Origin: Lampropedia hyalina DSM 16112 | GTDB taxonomy: Bacteria > Pseudomonadota > Gammaproteobacteria > Burkholderiales > Burkholderiaceae_C | Direction of reading: 5' to 3' | Assembly (NCBI RefSeq): GCF_900129055.1 | Contig: NZ_FQUZ01000010.1 | Location: forward strand, 1 to 64,000 | Length of the DNA: 64,000 nucleotides | Shown here: piece after piece, positions 27,712-36,520 of the stretch | Position numbering within the stretch: position 1 is the first letter of the stretch | Layout of the letters: the number at the start of each line of letters is the position of its first letter | Notes under the pieces: generated by a model | What the model saw: only the letters and a program-made list of their open reading frames with translations | The model's database searches: none | What the model was told of the DNA's origin: nothing | Translations under genes and position numbers: made by a program

Positions 27712-28650
27712 TTACTGCTGTACCGCCGGATTGGCACATTCCTTCAGGTGGGCGACCAGTAGCCGGGTGGTGGGTGGCAGGGCATCGAAATCGCGGGCAA
27801 TGATGCGCGACTGCCGCAGTGCCCATGTGTCTTGCAGCGGCACGGCATGCAGTCGGCCCAGTGGCTGCATGAGGCCGAAGGCTCGGTGGGGCATGAGGCC
27901 GATGCCCAGGCCGTTGTCGATCATGCGGCACATGGTGTCCAGACCACTGACCTGCATGCGCTGGCGCAGCACGGCCCCGGCACTGGCGGCGGCCTGCCGC
28001 ATCAGAAAACCGATGCTGCTGGCACTGTGCAAGCCCACGAAATCGAAGGCCAGAGCCTGTGCGAATGCAATGCTGGACAAACCGGCCAGCCCGTGCCCGC
28101 GCGGCACGACCAGCACCAGTTGGTCGCGGTGGTAGGCGTGGCTTTGCAAAGTGGGGGGAATGTGCGCCCCGCTGTAGCAAATGCCCAGGTCCACCGCGCC
28201 TTCCTGCACGGCCCCGAGCACTTCGGAGCTGAGATGCTCCTGCACATCGAGCTTGATGTTGGGATGCAGCCGCGCAAAGCTGCCCAGGTCTTCGGGCAGG
28301 AACTGCACGATGGCCGAGAGATTGGCGCAGATGCGCACATGGCCACGCACCCCGCTGTCGTACTCCAGGATGTCGGTTTGCAGCCGCTCCACTTCCAGCA
28401 GGATGCGCCGTGCATGGTGCAGCAGCCCTTCCCCGGCCGCAGTGGGAGCCACGCCCCGGCTGTGCCGGTGCAGCAGGGGCGTGCCCATTTCGCGCTCCAG
28501 ATCGGCCAGCCGCTTGCTCACCGCCGAGGCCGCAATGTGCTCACGCTCTGCGGCACGGCCAATGCTGCCCGCCTCGCACACAGCCACGAAAAGCTGCAAG
28601 GAAGCCAGGCTGAGGTTGCGGGCCGAAATGCGGTGGGCGGTGTCGGTCAT
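27712..28650 (-). CDS. LysR-family transcriptional regulator
   Basis: This 312-residue regulator has an N-terminal winged helix (LASLQLFVAVCEAGSIGRAAER, then AASAVSKRLADLEREMG, about residues 14-60) and a periplasmic-binding-like effector domain (VRICANLSAIVQFLPEDLG). Its stop lies 177 bp upstream of leuC on the same strand, and its start faces the TonB receptor gene. It could control either; neither the effector nor the target is evident. The start at 28650 puts the helix-turn-helix at the usual place; the longer frame from 28761 does not. Confidence 0.9.
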   Translation of the reverse strand: MTDTAHRISARNLSLASLQLFVAVCEAGSIGRAAEREHIAASAVSKRLADLEREMGTPLLHRHSRGVAPTAAGEGLLHHARRILLEVERLQTDILEYDSGVRGHVRICANLSAIVQFLPEDLGSFARLHPNIKLDVQEHLSSEVLGAVQEGAVDLGICYSGAHIPPTLQSHAYHRDQLVLVVPRGHGLAGLSSIAFAQALAFDFVGLHSASSIGFLMRQAAASAGAVLRQRMQVSGLDTMCRMIDNGLGIGLMPHRAFGLMQPLGRLHAVPLQDTWALRQSRIIARDFDALPPTTRLLVAHLKECANPAVQQ

Positions 28651-28852
28651 GGTGGCAGGGGCAGAAATGAAGGCGGTGGCAATGGGGTCTGGAAAAGCGG
28701 TGGAAGACTTCTTCAAAAAGAAACTGTGGCTGATTTTCTCGCAAATTCTGCCTCCAGCCATCGTATTTCACGATGGCTACCACAGGAATTGGCGGATGCT
28801 GCCACCCTGCCCTGACGGTCTGGATCGGCTTTGGCAGATACTCTCAAGCCAT

Positions 28853-28873
28853 TGATATTCAAAATAAATATCA
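28853..28873. promoter_or_regulatory. Palindromic operator candidate between LysR and the TonB receptor genes
   Basis: TGATATT, seven bases, then AATATCA form a perfect 7-bp dyad in the 367-bp AT-rich gap between the divergent genes. It lies about 50 bases upstream of a plausible receptor promoter: TTGTAA at 28921-28926, then 17 bases, then ATATAA at 28944-28949. A LysR-type site or another repressor site is possible. I see no convincing Fur box. Confidence 0.4.
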
Positions 28874-29017
28874 CCATATCCGATGGGATTTTCGGCAAAT
28901 TCACCACAGAAAAACCGTATTTGTAACAGCGTCAATTCTGTAAATATAAAAATAATACTGACTTTCATTAAAATTGCGCCTTTCATTTTTCAACCATCCA
29001 CCATGGAGTTGCCTGAC

Positions 29018-31237
29018 ATGGCCGCCATACACCCTTCCCAGCCATTCCATCGCCACCTGCTGGCCTTTGCAGCGGTTTCTGCCCTTGGCGGCATGGCCAT
29101 GCCCGCGCTGGCACAGAACGCCGACAGCAGCGAAGATTCCGCCCAGCAACTGGAAGAAGTCACCGTCACGGCCACTGCCGAAGAACAACTGCGCCAGGCC
29201 GTGGGTGTATCCACCATCACCCAGGAAGACATCGAACGCCGCCCGCCTGCCAATGACCTGTCGGAGCTGATCCGCACCATGCCGGGCGTGAACCTCTCCG
29301 GTGCCAGCTCCACCGGCGCATTCGGCAACCAACGGCAGATCGACCTGCGCGGCATGGGGCCGGAAAACACCCTGATCCTGATCGACGGCAAGCCCGTGCA
29401 ATCGCGCAACGGCTCCATGATGCGCCGCACCGGCGAGCGCAACACCCGTGGCGACAGCAACTGGGTGCCTGCCAGCGCAGTGGAGCGCATCGAAGTGCTG
29501 CGCGGCCCGGCAGCGGCCCGCTATGGCTCGGGCGCGGCAGGCGGCGTGGTCAATATCATCACCAAGCGGCCCACCGATACCCTCAGTGGTGAAGTCACCG
29601 CCTACTACCGCACGCCGCAGTCGGACAACGAAGGCGACAGCCGCCGTCTGGGCTTCAATCTGGCTGGGCCGCTGGCCGACAATCTGTCGTTCCGCCTCTA
29701 CGGCAACGTGGCCAAGACCGAACGCGACGACCCCACCATCAACGAAGGCCAGGGAACCCAGGCCGCACCGGCTGCTGGCCGCGAAGGCGTACGCAACCGC
29801 GACCTGAACGCCCTGCTGCGCTGGGACCTCACCCCCGCACAGGTGCTGGAACTGGAAGCGGGCATCAGCCGCCAGGGCAACCTCTACACCGGCGAACGCT
29901 TCGTGGGCGGCAGCCTCACGGCCATCCAGCAGGAAATGGTCGATTCCGCTGCCGAAACCAACCGCACGCTGCGCCGTACCGCATCGGTGACGCACCGGGG
30001 CAACTGGGGCAGTCTGGGCAGTTCCCGCCTGATCTTCCAGTACGAAGACAACAACCGCCGCTACCTGAACGAAGGCGCGGCCGGCAGTGGCGAAGGTAAC
30101 TTCACGAACCCGCTGACCTGGCGCGAGTCGGAACTGAAGAATTACTTTGTCAATGGCGAGCTGTACACCCCGTTGCGCCTGGGCGGACTCGATCACATGC
30201 TGACCACCGGCGTGGAGTTCCGTCAGGAAAAGATCAATGACCCTGGCTCACAGAACGTCAATCCACCCGCAGGCTTCACCACCGGCGGCACCGGCAAGGC
30301 CGAAGGCGACACCTGGGCACTGTACCTGGAAGACAATATTGCCGTGACCGACGCACTGATGCTGACCCCCGGTGTACGGCTGGATCATCACGACAACTTC
30401 GGCAGCAACTGGAGCCCCAGCCTGAACGCCACCTACCAGCTCAGCAATGAATGGTCGGTCAATGCTGGGGCAGCGCGTGCCTTCAAGGCACCGAACATCT
30501 ACCAGTCCAACCCCGAATACTGGTACACGACGATGGGCAATGGCTACCCGATCGGCATCAGCGGCCCCTGCTATATTCAGGGCAACCCCGACCTGAAGCC
30601 CGAAACCAGCATCAACAAGGAAATCGGCGTAGCCTGGAACAATCATCAGGGCTGGGATGCCAGCCTGGCGTTCTTCGACAACGATTACAAGAACAAGATC
30701 GTGGCCGACATGCCCAATGGCATGCCAGTGGACTACAACACATTCCGCTACTTCCAGTGGTTCAACGCGGGCAAGGCCAAGGTGCGTGGTCTGGAAGGCA
30801 GCCTGAATGTGCCGATTCTGGGGCCATCAGGCAATACGCTCAAACTGTTCAACAACCTGACGGTGATGGATCAGAACAAGAACAAGGATACCGGACAGCC
30901 CCTGTCCATCATCCCCAAGTTCACGCTCAACAGCACCCTGGACTGGCGCATCAACGAGCAATTCAGCACCCAGCTCACCGCCACCCTGTACGGCAAGCAG
31001 GACCCACGCACGCTGGGTTCGCGAGGTCAGGACCTGACCGCCGAAGGGCGCGGCTCCTACGCGCTGTTTGGCCTGCGCGCCAACTGGAACATCACCAAGA
31101 ACCTGCGGGCAGGCTTCGGTGTGGAAAACCTGGGCGACAAACGCCTGTACCGCACAGCCAATGCCGAAGGAGCCGGTGCCGCCACCTACAATGAACCGGG
31201 CCGTGCCTACTACCTGACGCTTACCGGTTCGTTCTAA
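29018..31237 (+). CDS. TonB-dependent siderophore receptor (FepA-like)
   Basis: This 739-residue outer-membrane receptor imports a ferric siderophore using TonB energy. It has a signal peptide (HRHLLAFAAVSALGGMAMPALAQ) and a TonB box-like LEEVTVTATAEEQ. The plug domain has DLSELIRTMPGVNLSG, LIDGKPVQSRNGS, and VERIEVLRGPAAARYGSGAAGGVVNIITK; the Arg-Asn-Gly-Ser and GDSNWVP features recall enterobactin-type receptors. A long beta-barrel ends in YYLTLTGSF with C-terminal Phe. The start at 29018 has GGAG nine bases upstream; ATG at 29003 is an in-frame alternative. The ligand is not known. Its stop codon coincides with the edge of an inserted repeat element. Confidence 0.93.
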   Translation: MAAIHPSQPFHRHLLAFAAVSALGGMAMPALAQNADSSEDSAQQLEEVTVTATAEEQLRQAVGVSTITQEDIERRPPANDLSELIRTMPGVNLSGASSTGAFGNQRQIDLRGMGPENTLILIDGKPVQSRNGSMMRRTGERNTRGDSNWVPASAVERIEVLRGPAAARYGSGAAGGVVNIITKRPTDTLSGEVTAYYRTPQSDNEGDSRRLGFNLAGPLADNLSFRLYGNVAKTERDDPTINEGQGTQAAPAAGREGVRNRDLNALLRWDLTPAQVLELEAGISRQGNLYTGERFVGGSLTAIQQEMVDSAAETNRTLRRTASVTHRGNWGSLGSSRLIFQYEDNNRRYLNEGAAGSGEGNFTNPLTWRESELKNYFVNGELYTPLRLGGLDHMLTTGVEFRQEKINDPGSQNVNPPAGFTTGGTGKAEGDTWALYLEDNIAVTDALMLTPGVRLDHHDNFGSNWSPSLNATYQLSNEWSVNAGAARAFKAPNIYQSNPEYWYTTMGNGYPIGISGPCYIQGNPDLKPETSINKEIGVAWNNHQGWDASLAFFDNDYKNKIVADMPNGMPVDYNTFRYFQWFNAGKAKVRGLEGSLNVPILGPSGNTLKLFNNLTVMDQNKNKDTGQPLSIIPKFTLNSTLDWRINEQFSTQLTATLYGKQDPRTLGSRGQDLTAEGRGSYALFGLRANWNITKNLRAGFGVENLGDKRLYRTANAEGAGAATYNEPGRAYYLTLTGSF

Positions 31238-31434
31238 GAACCTGTTTACGATTTCATGGCGATGCCGTACCAGCAGCACCGTCATTCCGGGCTTGACCCG
31301 GAATCCAGTGACGACGTATCCAAAGAACACCTGGCTTCTCAATGGGATGCCTTGCTACTGGATTCCCGCTTTCGCGGGAATGACGGGTACTTTTCTTGAC
31401 TGAACAGCATCGGGAAGAAATCGTAAACACGTTC
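31238..31434. repeat. TAA-flanked inverted-repeat element A (REP-like interior)
   Basis: The ends GAACCTGTTTACGATTTC and its complement (one mismatch) bound 197 bp. TAA flanks both sides (31235-31237, the receptor stop codon, and 31435-31437). The interior is an imperfect palindrome: CCGTCATTCCGGGCTTGACC near 31281, and ...CGCGGGAATGACGGG near 31385. This interior resembles the inner repeat at 20562-20664. The element lies between the receptor stop codon and its terminator. Confidence 0.8.
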
Positions 31435-31454
31435 TAAGAAGGTTTGCCCCCACA

Positions 31455-31495
31455 AGCCACCGACGGAAGCTATCCCCTGCCGTCGGTGGCTTTTT
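31455..31495 (+). terminator. Intrinsic terminator of the TonB receptor gene
   Basis: AGCCACCGACGG (31455-31466) pairs with CCGTCGGTGGCT (31480-31491), followed by five T. It now lies about 220 bases beyond the receptor stop because element A intervenes. Confidence 0.88.
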
Positions 31496-31542
31496 GCCAT
31501 TTCAACAGCCCACGCCAGCCTTTTTTCGCCCGCTTTTGCCCC

Positions 31543-32922
31543 ATGACCGACCGCCACGATGCCCATGGCTACATCACCGATGTGGCCTACCCCGCCCACT
31601 TCCACCGCGAGATCATGCCCGTCTGGCTGGTCTGCACCTTGCAGGCTCTGGGGCGGCACATGCCCGATCTGCGCCAGCCCTTCACCTGGCTGGAACTGGG
31701 TTGTGGAATGGGCCTGAGCACGCTGGTTGCGGCGGCCTGTCATCCGCAAGGCCGTTTCATCGGCGTGGACTTCAGTGCGCGCGAAATCGACACCGCCCGG
31801 CAACTGGCCCAACAGGCCGGGCTGCACAACGTGGAGTTTGTCTGCGAGAGCCTGAGCGAAACTGCGGCCCACGCGCTGGGCACAGGCACCCCGGATTGCG
31901 ATTTCATCGTCACCCACGGCGTGTACTCGTGGATCAGCGAAGCCGACCGGCAGGCCATTGACCGCTGCATCGAACAACGCCTGCGCCCGGGTGGCATTGC
32001 CTATGTGGCCTATATGAGCCACCCCGGCTCGGCCTCGTTTGCGGCCGCACAGAAACTCATGCGCATGGCCAGCCAGCACCTGCCGGGCGACAGTGCCAGC
32101 CGGGCACGCTCCAGCATGAACCTGTTGCAGCATCTGGCCCGCAACGGCGCGGGCTACTTCATCGAACACCCGGCCATCCAACGGGAGATGGAACGCGCCG
32201 ACCAGATGGACGATGCCTACATGGCCCACGAATTCCTCAACGCAGAGTGGCACTCACTGCACGTCTCCGACGTGATGGCGCGTTTCGCGGCGGCAGGTTG
32301 CGAGTACGCGGGCAGTGCCACGCTGCTGGACAACATCGATGCCATCTCCATCCCCGCCCAGATGCAACCCGTGCTGGCGCAGATGCAGCGGCAGGGAGCC
32401 GATGCAGCGGCCCTGGAAACCACCCGCGACATTGCCCGCAACCAGAACCAGCGGCGCGACCTGTACCAGAAAACCGCCCCGCACGGCAACCGGCTCGGCC
32501 CCGATGCGCACCGCTGTGCCCTGCTGGCACAGCAGGTTATGCGCTTGCCCGCCGCATCCGCTGCCGACGCGCTTTCGGCACCCAGCGAACTGGTGCTGCA
32601 AACGCGCATCGGCCCCGTTGCCGTGCCGATGCCCCAACTCACGCCACTGTTGCAGGCCCTGCGGCAAGGCCCGTGCCACTACGCCGATCTGGCCCGCCTG
32701 CCCGCCTACGCCCGCAATCCTGGCTTCATCAGCCAGTTGCTGCAAGTGTTGGTCTGGAATGGCTGGCTGCACTTCATGCCGCCTCCCTTTCCCGTGGCTT
32801 CGGCCAGTGCGCAGACCTTGCAAGCCGTCCTGGCGCAAGCCGGATTTGGGCAATGGCAGCTTCTGCCCGAAGCAGGCACCGCCATCGAAAAAATGAAAAA
32901 AATGCCCGGCCAGAACACCTGA
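31543..32922 (+). CDS. SAM-dependent methyltransferase with methyltransferase regulatory domain
   Basis: This 459-residue cytoplasmic protein has a class I methyltransferase domain in residues 1-215: motif I WLELGCGMGLSTLVAA at about 46-61, GVDFSAREID as motif II, and DFIVTHGVYSWI. A middle region (about 215-310, LNAEWHSLHVSDVMARFAAAG) matches the regulatory domain seen in such methyltransferases. A C-terminal winged-helix-like part (PLLQALRQGPCHYADLARLP) completes it. The substrate is unknown. It follows the receptor terminator, so it is probably expressed on its own. Confidence 0.85.
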   Translation: MTDRHDAHGYITDVAYPAHFHREIMPVWLVCTLQALGRHMPDLRQPFTWLELGCGMGLSTLVAAACHPQGRFIGVDFSAREIDTARQLAQQAGLHNVEFVCESLSETAAHALGTGTPDCDFIVTHGVYSWISEADRQAIDRCIEQRLRPGGIAYVAYMSHPGSASFAAAQKLMRMASQHLPGDSASRARSSMNLLQHLARNGAGYFIEHPAIQREMERADQMDDAYMAHEFLNAEWHSLHVSDVMARFAAAGCEYAGSATLLDNIDAISIPAQMQPVLAQMQRQGADAAALETTRDIARNQNQRRDLYQKTAPHGNRLGPDAHRCALLAQQVMRLPAASAADALSAPSELVLQTRIGPVAVPMPQLTPLLQALRQGPCHYADLARLPAYARNPGFISQLLQVLVWNGWLHFMPPPFPVASASAQTLQAVLAQAGFGQWQLLPEAGTAIEKMKKMPGQNT

Positions 32923-32951
32923 CCGGGCATGTGTGGAGAGTGCGAACCGGC

Positions 32952-35075
32952 TCAGCCCGCGCGACGCTGGCCTGCCAGACGGCGCACCACCGTGGTCAGG
33001 CTGTCGATCTCGTCAAACGTGTTGTAGAACGCCAGCGACGGGCGCACGGCCGTTTCCACGCCGAAGCGGCGCAGAATTGGCTGGGCGCAATGGTGGCCGG
33101 TGCGCACGGCAATGCCCTCGGCATTGAGTGCCTTGCCCACTTCATCGGTGCTGTAGCCCGCGAGGGTGAACGAGAGCACACTGGCCTTGCCGGGCACGGT
33201 GCCGATCAGGCGCAGACCGGGAATCGCTCCCAGTTGCTCCATGCCGTAATCCACCAGTGCGTGCTCGTAGCGGCTGATGTTCTCGATACCCAGCCGCTCG
33301 ACGTATTCCAGCGCAGCCCCCAGACCCACGGCATCGGCAATATTGCCCGTGCCCGCCTCGAAGGTGTTGGGCAGGGGCTGGAACACGGTTTTCTCGAAGG
33401 TGACATCGGCAATCATGTTGCCACCACCCTGCCAGGGCGGTGTGTCTTCCAGCACGGCCCGCTTGCCCCAGAGTACGCCAATGCCCGTGGGGCCGAAAAT
33501 CTTGTGCCCGGAGAACACGAAGAAATCGGCACCCAGTTCCTGTACGTCCACGGGGGTGTGGGCAATCGACTGCGCACCATCGACCACGGTGGTAATGCCG
33601 TGGCGTTTGGCGATCTCGACGATTTCCTTGACCGGAACCACCGTGCCCAGCACGTTGGAGACGTGCGCCACCGACACAATTTTCGTGCGGTCGTTGATGA
33701 GCTTGCGGTACTCGTCCAGCCGCACCTGCCCCTGGTCGTCCACTGGAATGACCCGCAGCTTCGCGCCCTTGGCCTGCGCCAGTTGCTGCCACGGCACGAT
33801 GTTGGCATGGTGCTCCAGGTGCGAGACGATGATCTCGTCGCCCTCGCCCACATGCTGGCCACCCCAGGCCTTGGCAATCAGGTTGATGGCCTCGGTGGTG
33901 CCACGCAGGAAGATGACTTCGCTCACGTCCGGCGCGTTGATGAAGCGGCGCACCACTTCGCGGGCGTGTTCGTAGGCATCGGTGGCGCGAGCGGCCAGTT
34001 CGTGGGCAGCGCGGTGGATGTTCGAGTTCTCATGCTCGTAGAAATACGAGATGCGCTCGATCACCTGGCGCGGCTTGTGCGTGGTGGCAGCGTTGTCCAG
34101 CCAGATCAGCGGCTTGCCATTGACGCGCTCTTGCAGGATCGGGAAGTCGCGCCGCACGGCATTCACGTCGAAGGCCGGATGGCGGCCCCGGTCGGCCTGC
34201 GGCACGGCGTGGGTACCATGCGGATGCGGCTTGGCCGGTGTGACATAGCCACTGGGCAACGTCACCGAATCGACGAAGTAGTACTGCGGCGTGGCCACTG
34301 CTGCGGGAGCATGTGCCGTCGCCGCACTGCCCGGCAGGTTGGGTGCCACCGTGGGCACAGGCTGTCCACCCGCGAGGGCGGCAATCGCTTGGCGGCTCAG
34401 GGCATCCAGTCCACTGGCATCGGCAGCATGGGCATCCGTGGCAGCACCGCCTGGTGACGGGTTGCCGTGCTGGTCGCCGCCGAAGTAGAACGGCGAGGCA
34501 CCGGCAGCCGGATGCTGCGCACCAGCCGCTGCTGTGGCGGCATGGGCTTGTGGCACGCCATCGGTCAGCCCGGCCAGCCGTGGCTCATAGGCAGGCAATG
34601 TGGAGAATGCCTTGTCGGGCACGCCATTGCCGGCCTGTGCGTGGGGCACAGCCACCCCGGCACGGTTGCCCAGCGACAGCACCTGCGCATGCGAGGTCGG
34701 CGTGAAATTGCCGCCTGGTATCTGCCCCTGCGGAATCGGGGTGCCCGGCAGGTTCGGCGATGTACCAGCGGGGCTGGCCAGGGGCGATCCGGCAGGAGCC
34801 AGTTGGGTCTGGGGCTGCTGGCCAAACGGCAGCGCGTGGCTGGCCGTGGTCGCACTGGCGGGTGCGGAAAGCGGGGTTGCGCTGGCACCCCCACTGGCCG
34901 ATTGCAGCCCTGCCGGTGCAGCAGCCTCTCCCGGCAAGGCACGGAAGAACGCCGTTGCCAACTGTGCGAGCACAGCCGGATCGAACGGTGTCTCCGGTGC
35001 CTGCGGGAGCGCGGCGGCATCGGCAGGGCCTGCCGCGCCTGCTCCGGCGGGTTGGGAGGTGATGATCGAAGTCAA
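32952..35075 (-). CDS. Encapsulin-targeted cysteine desulfurase (SufS-like) with long N-terminal extension
   Basis: This 707-residue protein has two parts. Residues 1-297 are Ala/Pro/Gly-rich and probably disordered, with short islands (NFTPTSHAQVLSLGNRAG at 123-140, SPFYFGG at 194-200, PQYYFVDSVTLP at 263-274). Residues 298-707 are a complete SufS-type cysteine desulfurase: the PLP lysine is in FSGHKIFGPTG (Lys525), the catalytic Cys in RTGHHCAQP (Cys663), and RGTTEAINLIA is the cofactor loop. It releases sulfur from cysteine as persulfide. The start is TTG at 35075, supported by GGAGGAA five bases before it and the 15-bp gap to the encapsulin gene. In known family 2A systems such an extension loads the enzyme into the shell. 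Confidence 0.93.
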   Translation of the reverse strand: MTSIITSQPAGAGAAGPADAAALPQAPETPFDPAVLAQLATAFFRALPGEAAAPAGLQSASGGASATPLSAPASATTASHALPFGQQPQTQLAPAGSPLASPAGTSPNLPGTPIPQGQIPGGNFTPTSHAQVLSLGNRAGVAVPHAQAGNGVPDKAFSTLPAYEPRLAGLTDGVPQAHAATAAAGAQHPAAGASPFYFGGDQHGNPSPGGAATDAHAADASGLDALSRQAIAALAGGQPVPTVAPNLPGSAATAHAPAAVATPQYYFVDSVTLPSGYVTPAKPHPHGTHAVPQADRGRHPAFDVNAVRRDFPILQERVNGKPLIWLDNAATTHKPRQVIERISYFYEHENSNIHRAAHELAARATDAYEHAREVVRRFINAPDVSEVIFLRGTTEAINLIAKAWGGQHVGEGDEIIVSHLEHHANIVPWQQLAQAKGAKLRVIPVDDQGQVRLDEYRKLINDRTKIVSVAHVSNVLGTVVPVKEIVEIAKRHGITTVVDGAQSIAHTPVDVQELGADFFVFSGHKIFGPTGIGVLWGKRAVLEDTPPWQGGGNMIADVTFEKTVFQPLPNTFEAGTGNIADAVGLGAALEYVERLGIENISRYEHALVDYGMEQLGAIPGLRLIGTVPGKASVLSFTLAGYSTDEVGKALNAEGIAVRTGHHCAQPILRRFGVETAVRPSLAFYNTFDEIDSLTTVVRRLAGQRRAG

Positions 35076-35090
35076 GACACTTCCTCCCGA

Positions 35091-36029
35091 TTACTTGTAG
35101 GTGTCCAGCGCGGAATAGTCGTGGTACTTGTTGATTTCCACATCGTCGAGCACGGCCAGTGCATCGGGGGTGAGCACGGCCAGCGAGCAGTACAGGGAGA
35201 TCAGGTAGGACGCAATCGCGTGGTTGTTGATGCCCATGAAACGCACCGACAGGCCGGGGCTTTGCTCACCGGGCAGGCCGGGCTGGAACAGGCCCACCAC
35301 GCCCTGGCGGCGGTCGCCCACGCGCAGCAGCAGAATCTTGGACTTGCCATCGGCCACTGGCACCTTGTTGGAAGGAATCAGTGGAATGCCGCGCCAGGTG
35401 ATGAACTGCGAGCCGAACAGGCTGACGGTGGGCGGCGGCGTGCCACGGCGGGTGGCTTCACGGCCAAAGGCCGCAATGGCCAGCGGGTGTGCCAGGAAGA
35501 ATGCGGGCTCCTTCCAGACCTTGGTGAGCAGTTCGTCCAGATCGTCGGGCGTGGGCGCGCCGGTGAGCGGAAAGATGCGCTGCTCTTCCGACACCTGGGC
35601 CAGCAGGCCGTAGTCGGGGTTGTTGATGAGTTCGCTTTCCTGGTTTTCCTTGATGGTCTCGATGGTCAGGCGCAACTGTTCCTTGATCTGGTCGTGCGGG
35701 CTGCTGTAGAGATCGGAAATGCGGGTGTGCACGTCCAGCACGGTGGAGACGGCATTCAGGAAATACTCGCGGGGCTTCTCGTCGTAATCGACGAAGGTGC
35801 GCGGGAGCTGGAACTCGTCTTCCTTGGCGGTGCAGGTGACCTTGATGTTCTCTGGGTTCTTGACCTGATTGACGCGGTAGATACCGGCTTCCACAGGCAC
35901 CCATTGCAGCAGATGGGTCAGCCAGCGGGGGCTGATGGTGGCCAGCTGCGGGGCAGTCTTGGTGGCATTGGCTAGTTGTCTTGCGGCATTGTCGCCAAGG
36001 GCGGTGGTTCCACCAACGGTTGCGGTCAT
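35091..36029 (-). CDS. Family 2A encapsulin shell protein (SrpI-like)
   Basis: This 312-residue protein of the HK97-fold shell type matches SrpI-like encapsulins. Landmarks are the N-terminal ARQLANATKTAPQLATISPRWL (about 16-37), VPVEAGIYRVNQV, VSTVLDVHTRISDLYS, NNPDYGLLAQV, FGREATRRGTPPPTV, SQFITWRGIPLIPS, and C-terminal SLAVLTPDALAVLDDVEINKYHDY. It would self-assemble into a roughly 25-nm cage around the desulfurase encoded 15 bp downstream. No cNMP-binding domain insertion is present, so it is the 2A and not the 2B type. GGGAG lies nine bases before the ATG. Confidence 0.95.
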   Translation of the reverse strand: MTATVGGTTALGDNAARQLANATKTAPQLATISPRWLTHLLQWVPVEAGIYRVNQVKNPENIKVTCTAKEDEFQLPRTFVDYDEKPREYFLNAVSTVLDVHTRISDLYSSPHDQIKEQLRLTIETIKENQESELINNPDYGLLAQVSEEQRIFPLTGAPTPDDLDELLTKVWKEPAFFLAHPLAIAAFGREATRRGTPPPTVSLFGSQFITWRGIPLIPSNKVPVADGKSKILLLRVGDRRQGVVGLFQPGLPGEQSPGLSVRFMGINNHAIASYLISLYCSLAVLTPDALAVLDDVEINKYHDYSALDTYK

Positions 36030-36192
36030 AACGAAAACTCCCTATTCTGAAGATTGAGGATCAGATGAAAAAACCGTGCGCATTGCCCAATCAATGCAGG
36101 CTGCGCACACTGCAAAAACAGCCGACAGTTTCCAGTCACAGGGGCTTTCCCTCAACCGGCTATCACCATCAATATATGCCGCAAAGAAATAT

Positions 36193-36219
36193 GTTTATTC
36201 AATATCGTTATATATAAAC
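36193..36219. promoter_or_regulatory. Dyad upstream of the encapsulin gene
   Basis: GTTTAT, fifteen bases, then ATAAAC form a perfect 6-bp dyad in the AT-rich 200-bp gap between the XRE gene and the encapsulin gene. On the minus strand TTGAAT and CATATA with an 18-base spacer could form a promoter just downstream of the dyad. It is a candidate operator for the adjacent XRE protein; this is inference. Confidence 0.4.
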
Positions 36220-36229
36220 ACCATAAAGC

Positions 36230-36520
36230 TCACATACCGCATGAAGACGATTCGGCAAATGGACTTCGGCGGCGTTTCTCAATCGCTTCGCAATGAGCGA
36301 AAACCTCGGTGACGCTGGCATTGAAGGCCAGTGCCAGTTTCTCCACCGTGACCACGGAAGGCACGACCCGGCCGCGTTCAATCTCCCCGATGTACGAGCG
36401 ATTCAGGCCCGAATGTCCGGCCAGCTCCTCCTGCGACCAGCCCTGGCGTTCGCGCAACTGGCGCACGGTGATGCCGAAGTTCTCGACCAGTGTGCTGGAA
36501 AAGACCACTCCTGTATTCAT
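36230..36520 (-). CDS. XRE-family transcriptional regulator in the encapsulin operon
   Basis: This 96-residue DNA-binding protein has an HTH_3 domain at about residues 14-72: FGITVRQLRERQGWSQEELA, then HSGLNRSYIGEIERGRVVPSV, and VEKLALAFNASVTEVF. The rest is a short basic tail. The ATG overlaps the stop of the serine acetyltransferase gene (ATGA), so translation is coupled. It lies directly before the promoter-like gap of the encapsulin gene, and it is the natural candidate to control it or the whole operon. The signal it senses is unknown. Confidence 0.9.
   Translation of the reverse strand: MNTGVVFSSTLVENFGITVRQLRERQGWSQEELAGHSGLNRSYIGEIERGRVVPSVVTVEKLALAFNASVTEVFAHCEAIEKRRRSPFAESSSCGM

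Noticed and set aside
28951-28970. Fur box before the siderophore receptor (AATAATACTGACTTTCATT)
   Set aside because: The match to the 19-base Fur consensus is poor and one half is out of register.
32952-35075. Treating the desulfurase as an ordinary SufS of the Fe-S assembly operon
   Set aside because: No sufBCD or sufE genes are nearby, and the long extension plus the adjacent shell gene fit an encapsulin cargo enzyme better.
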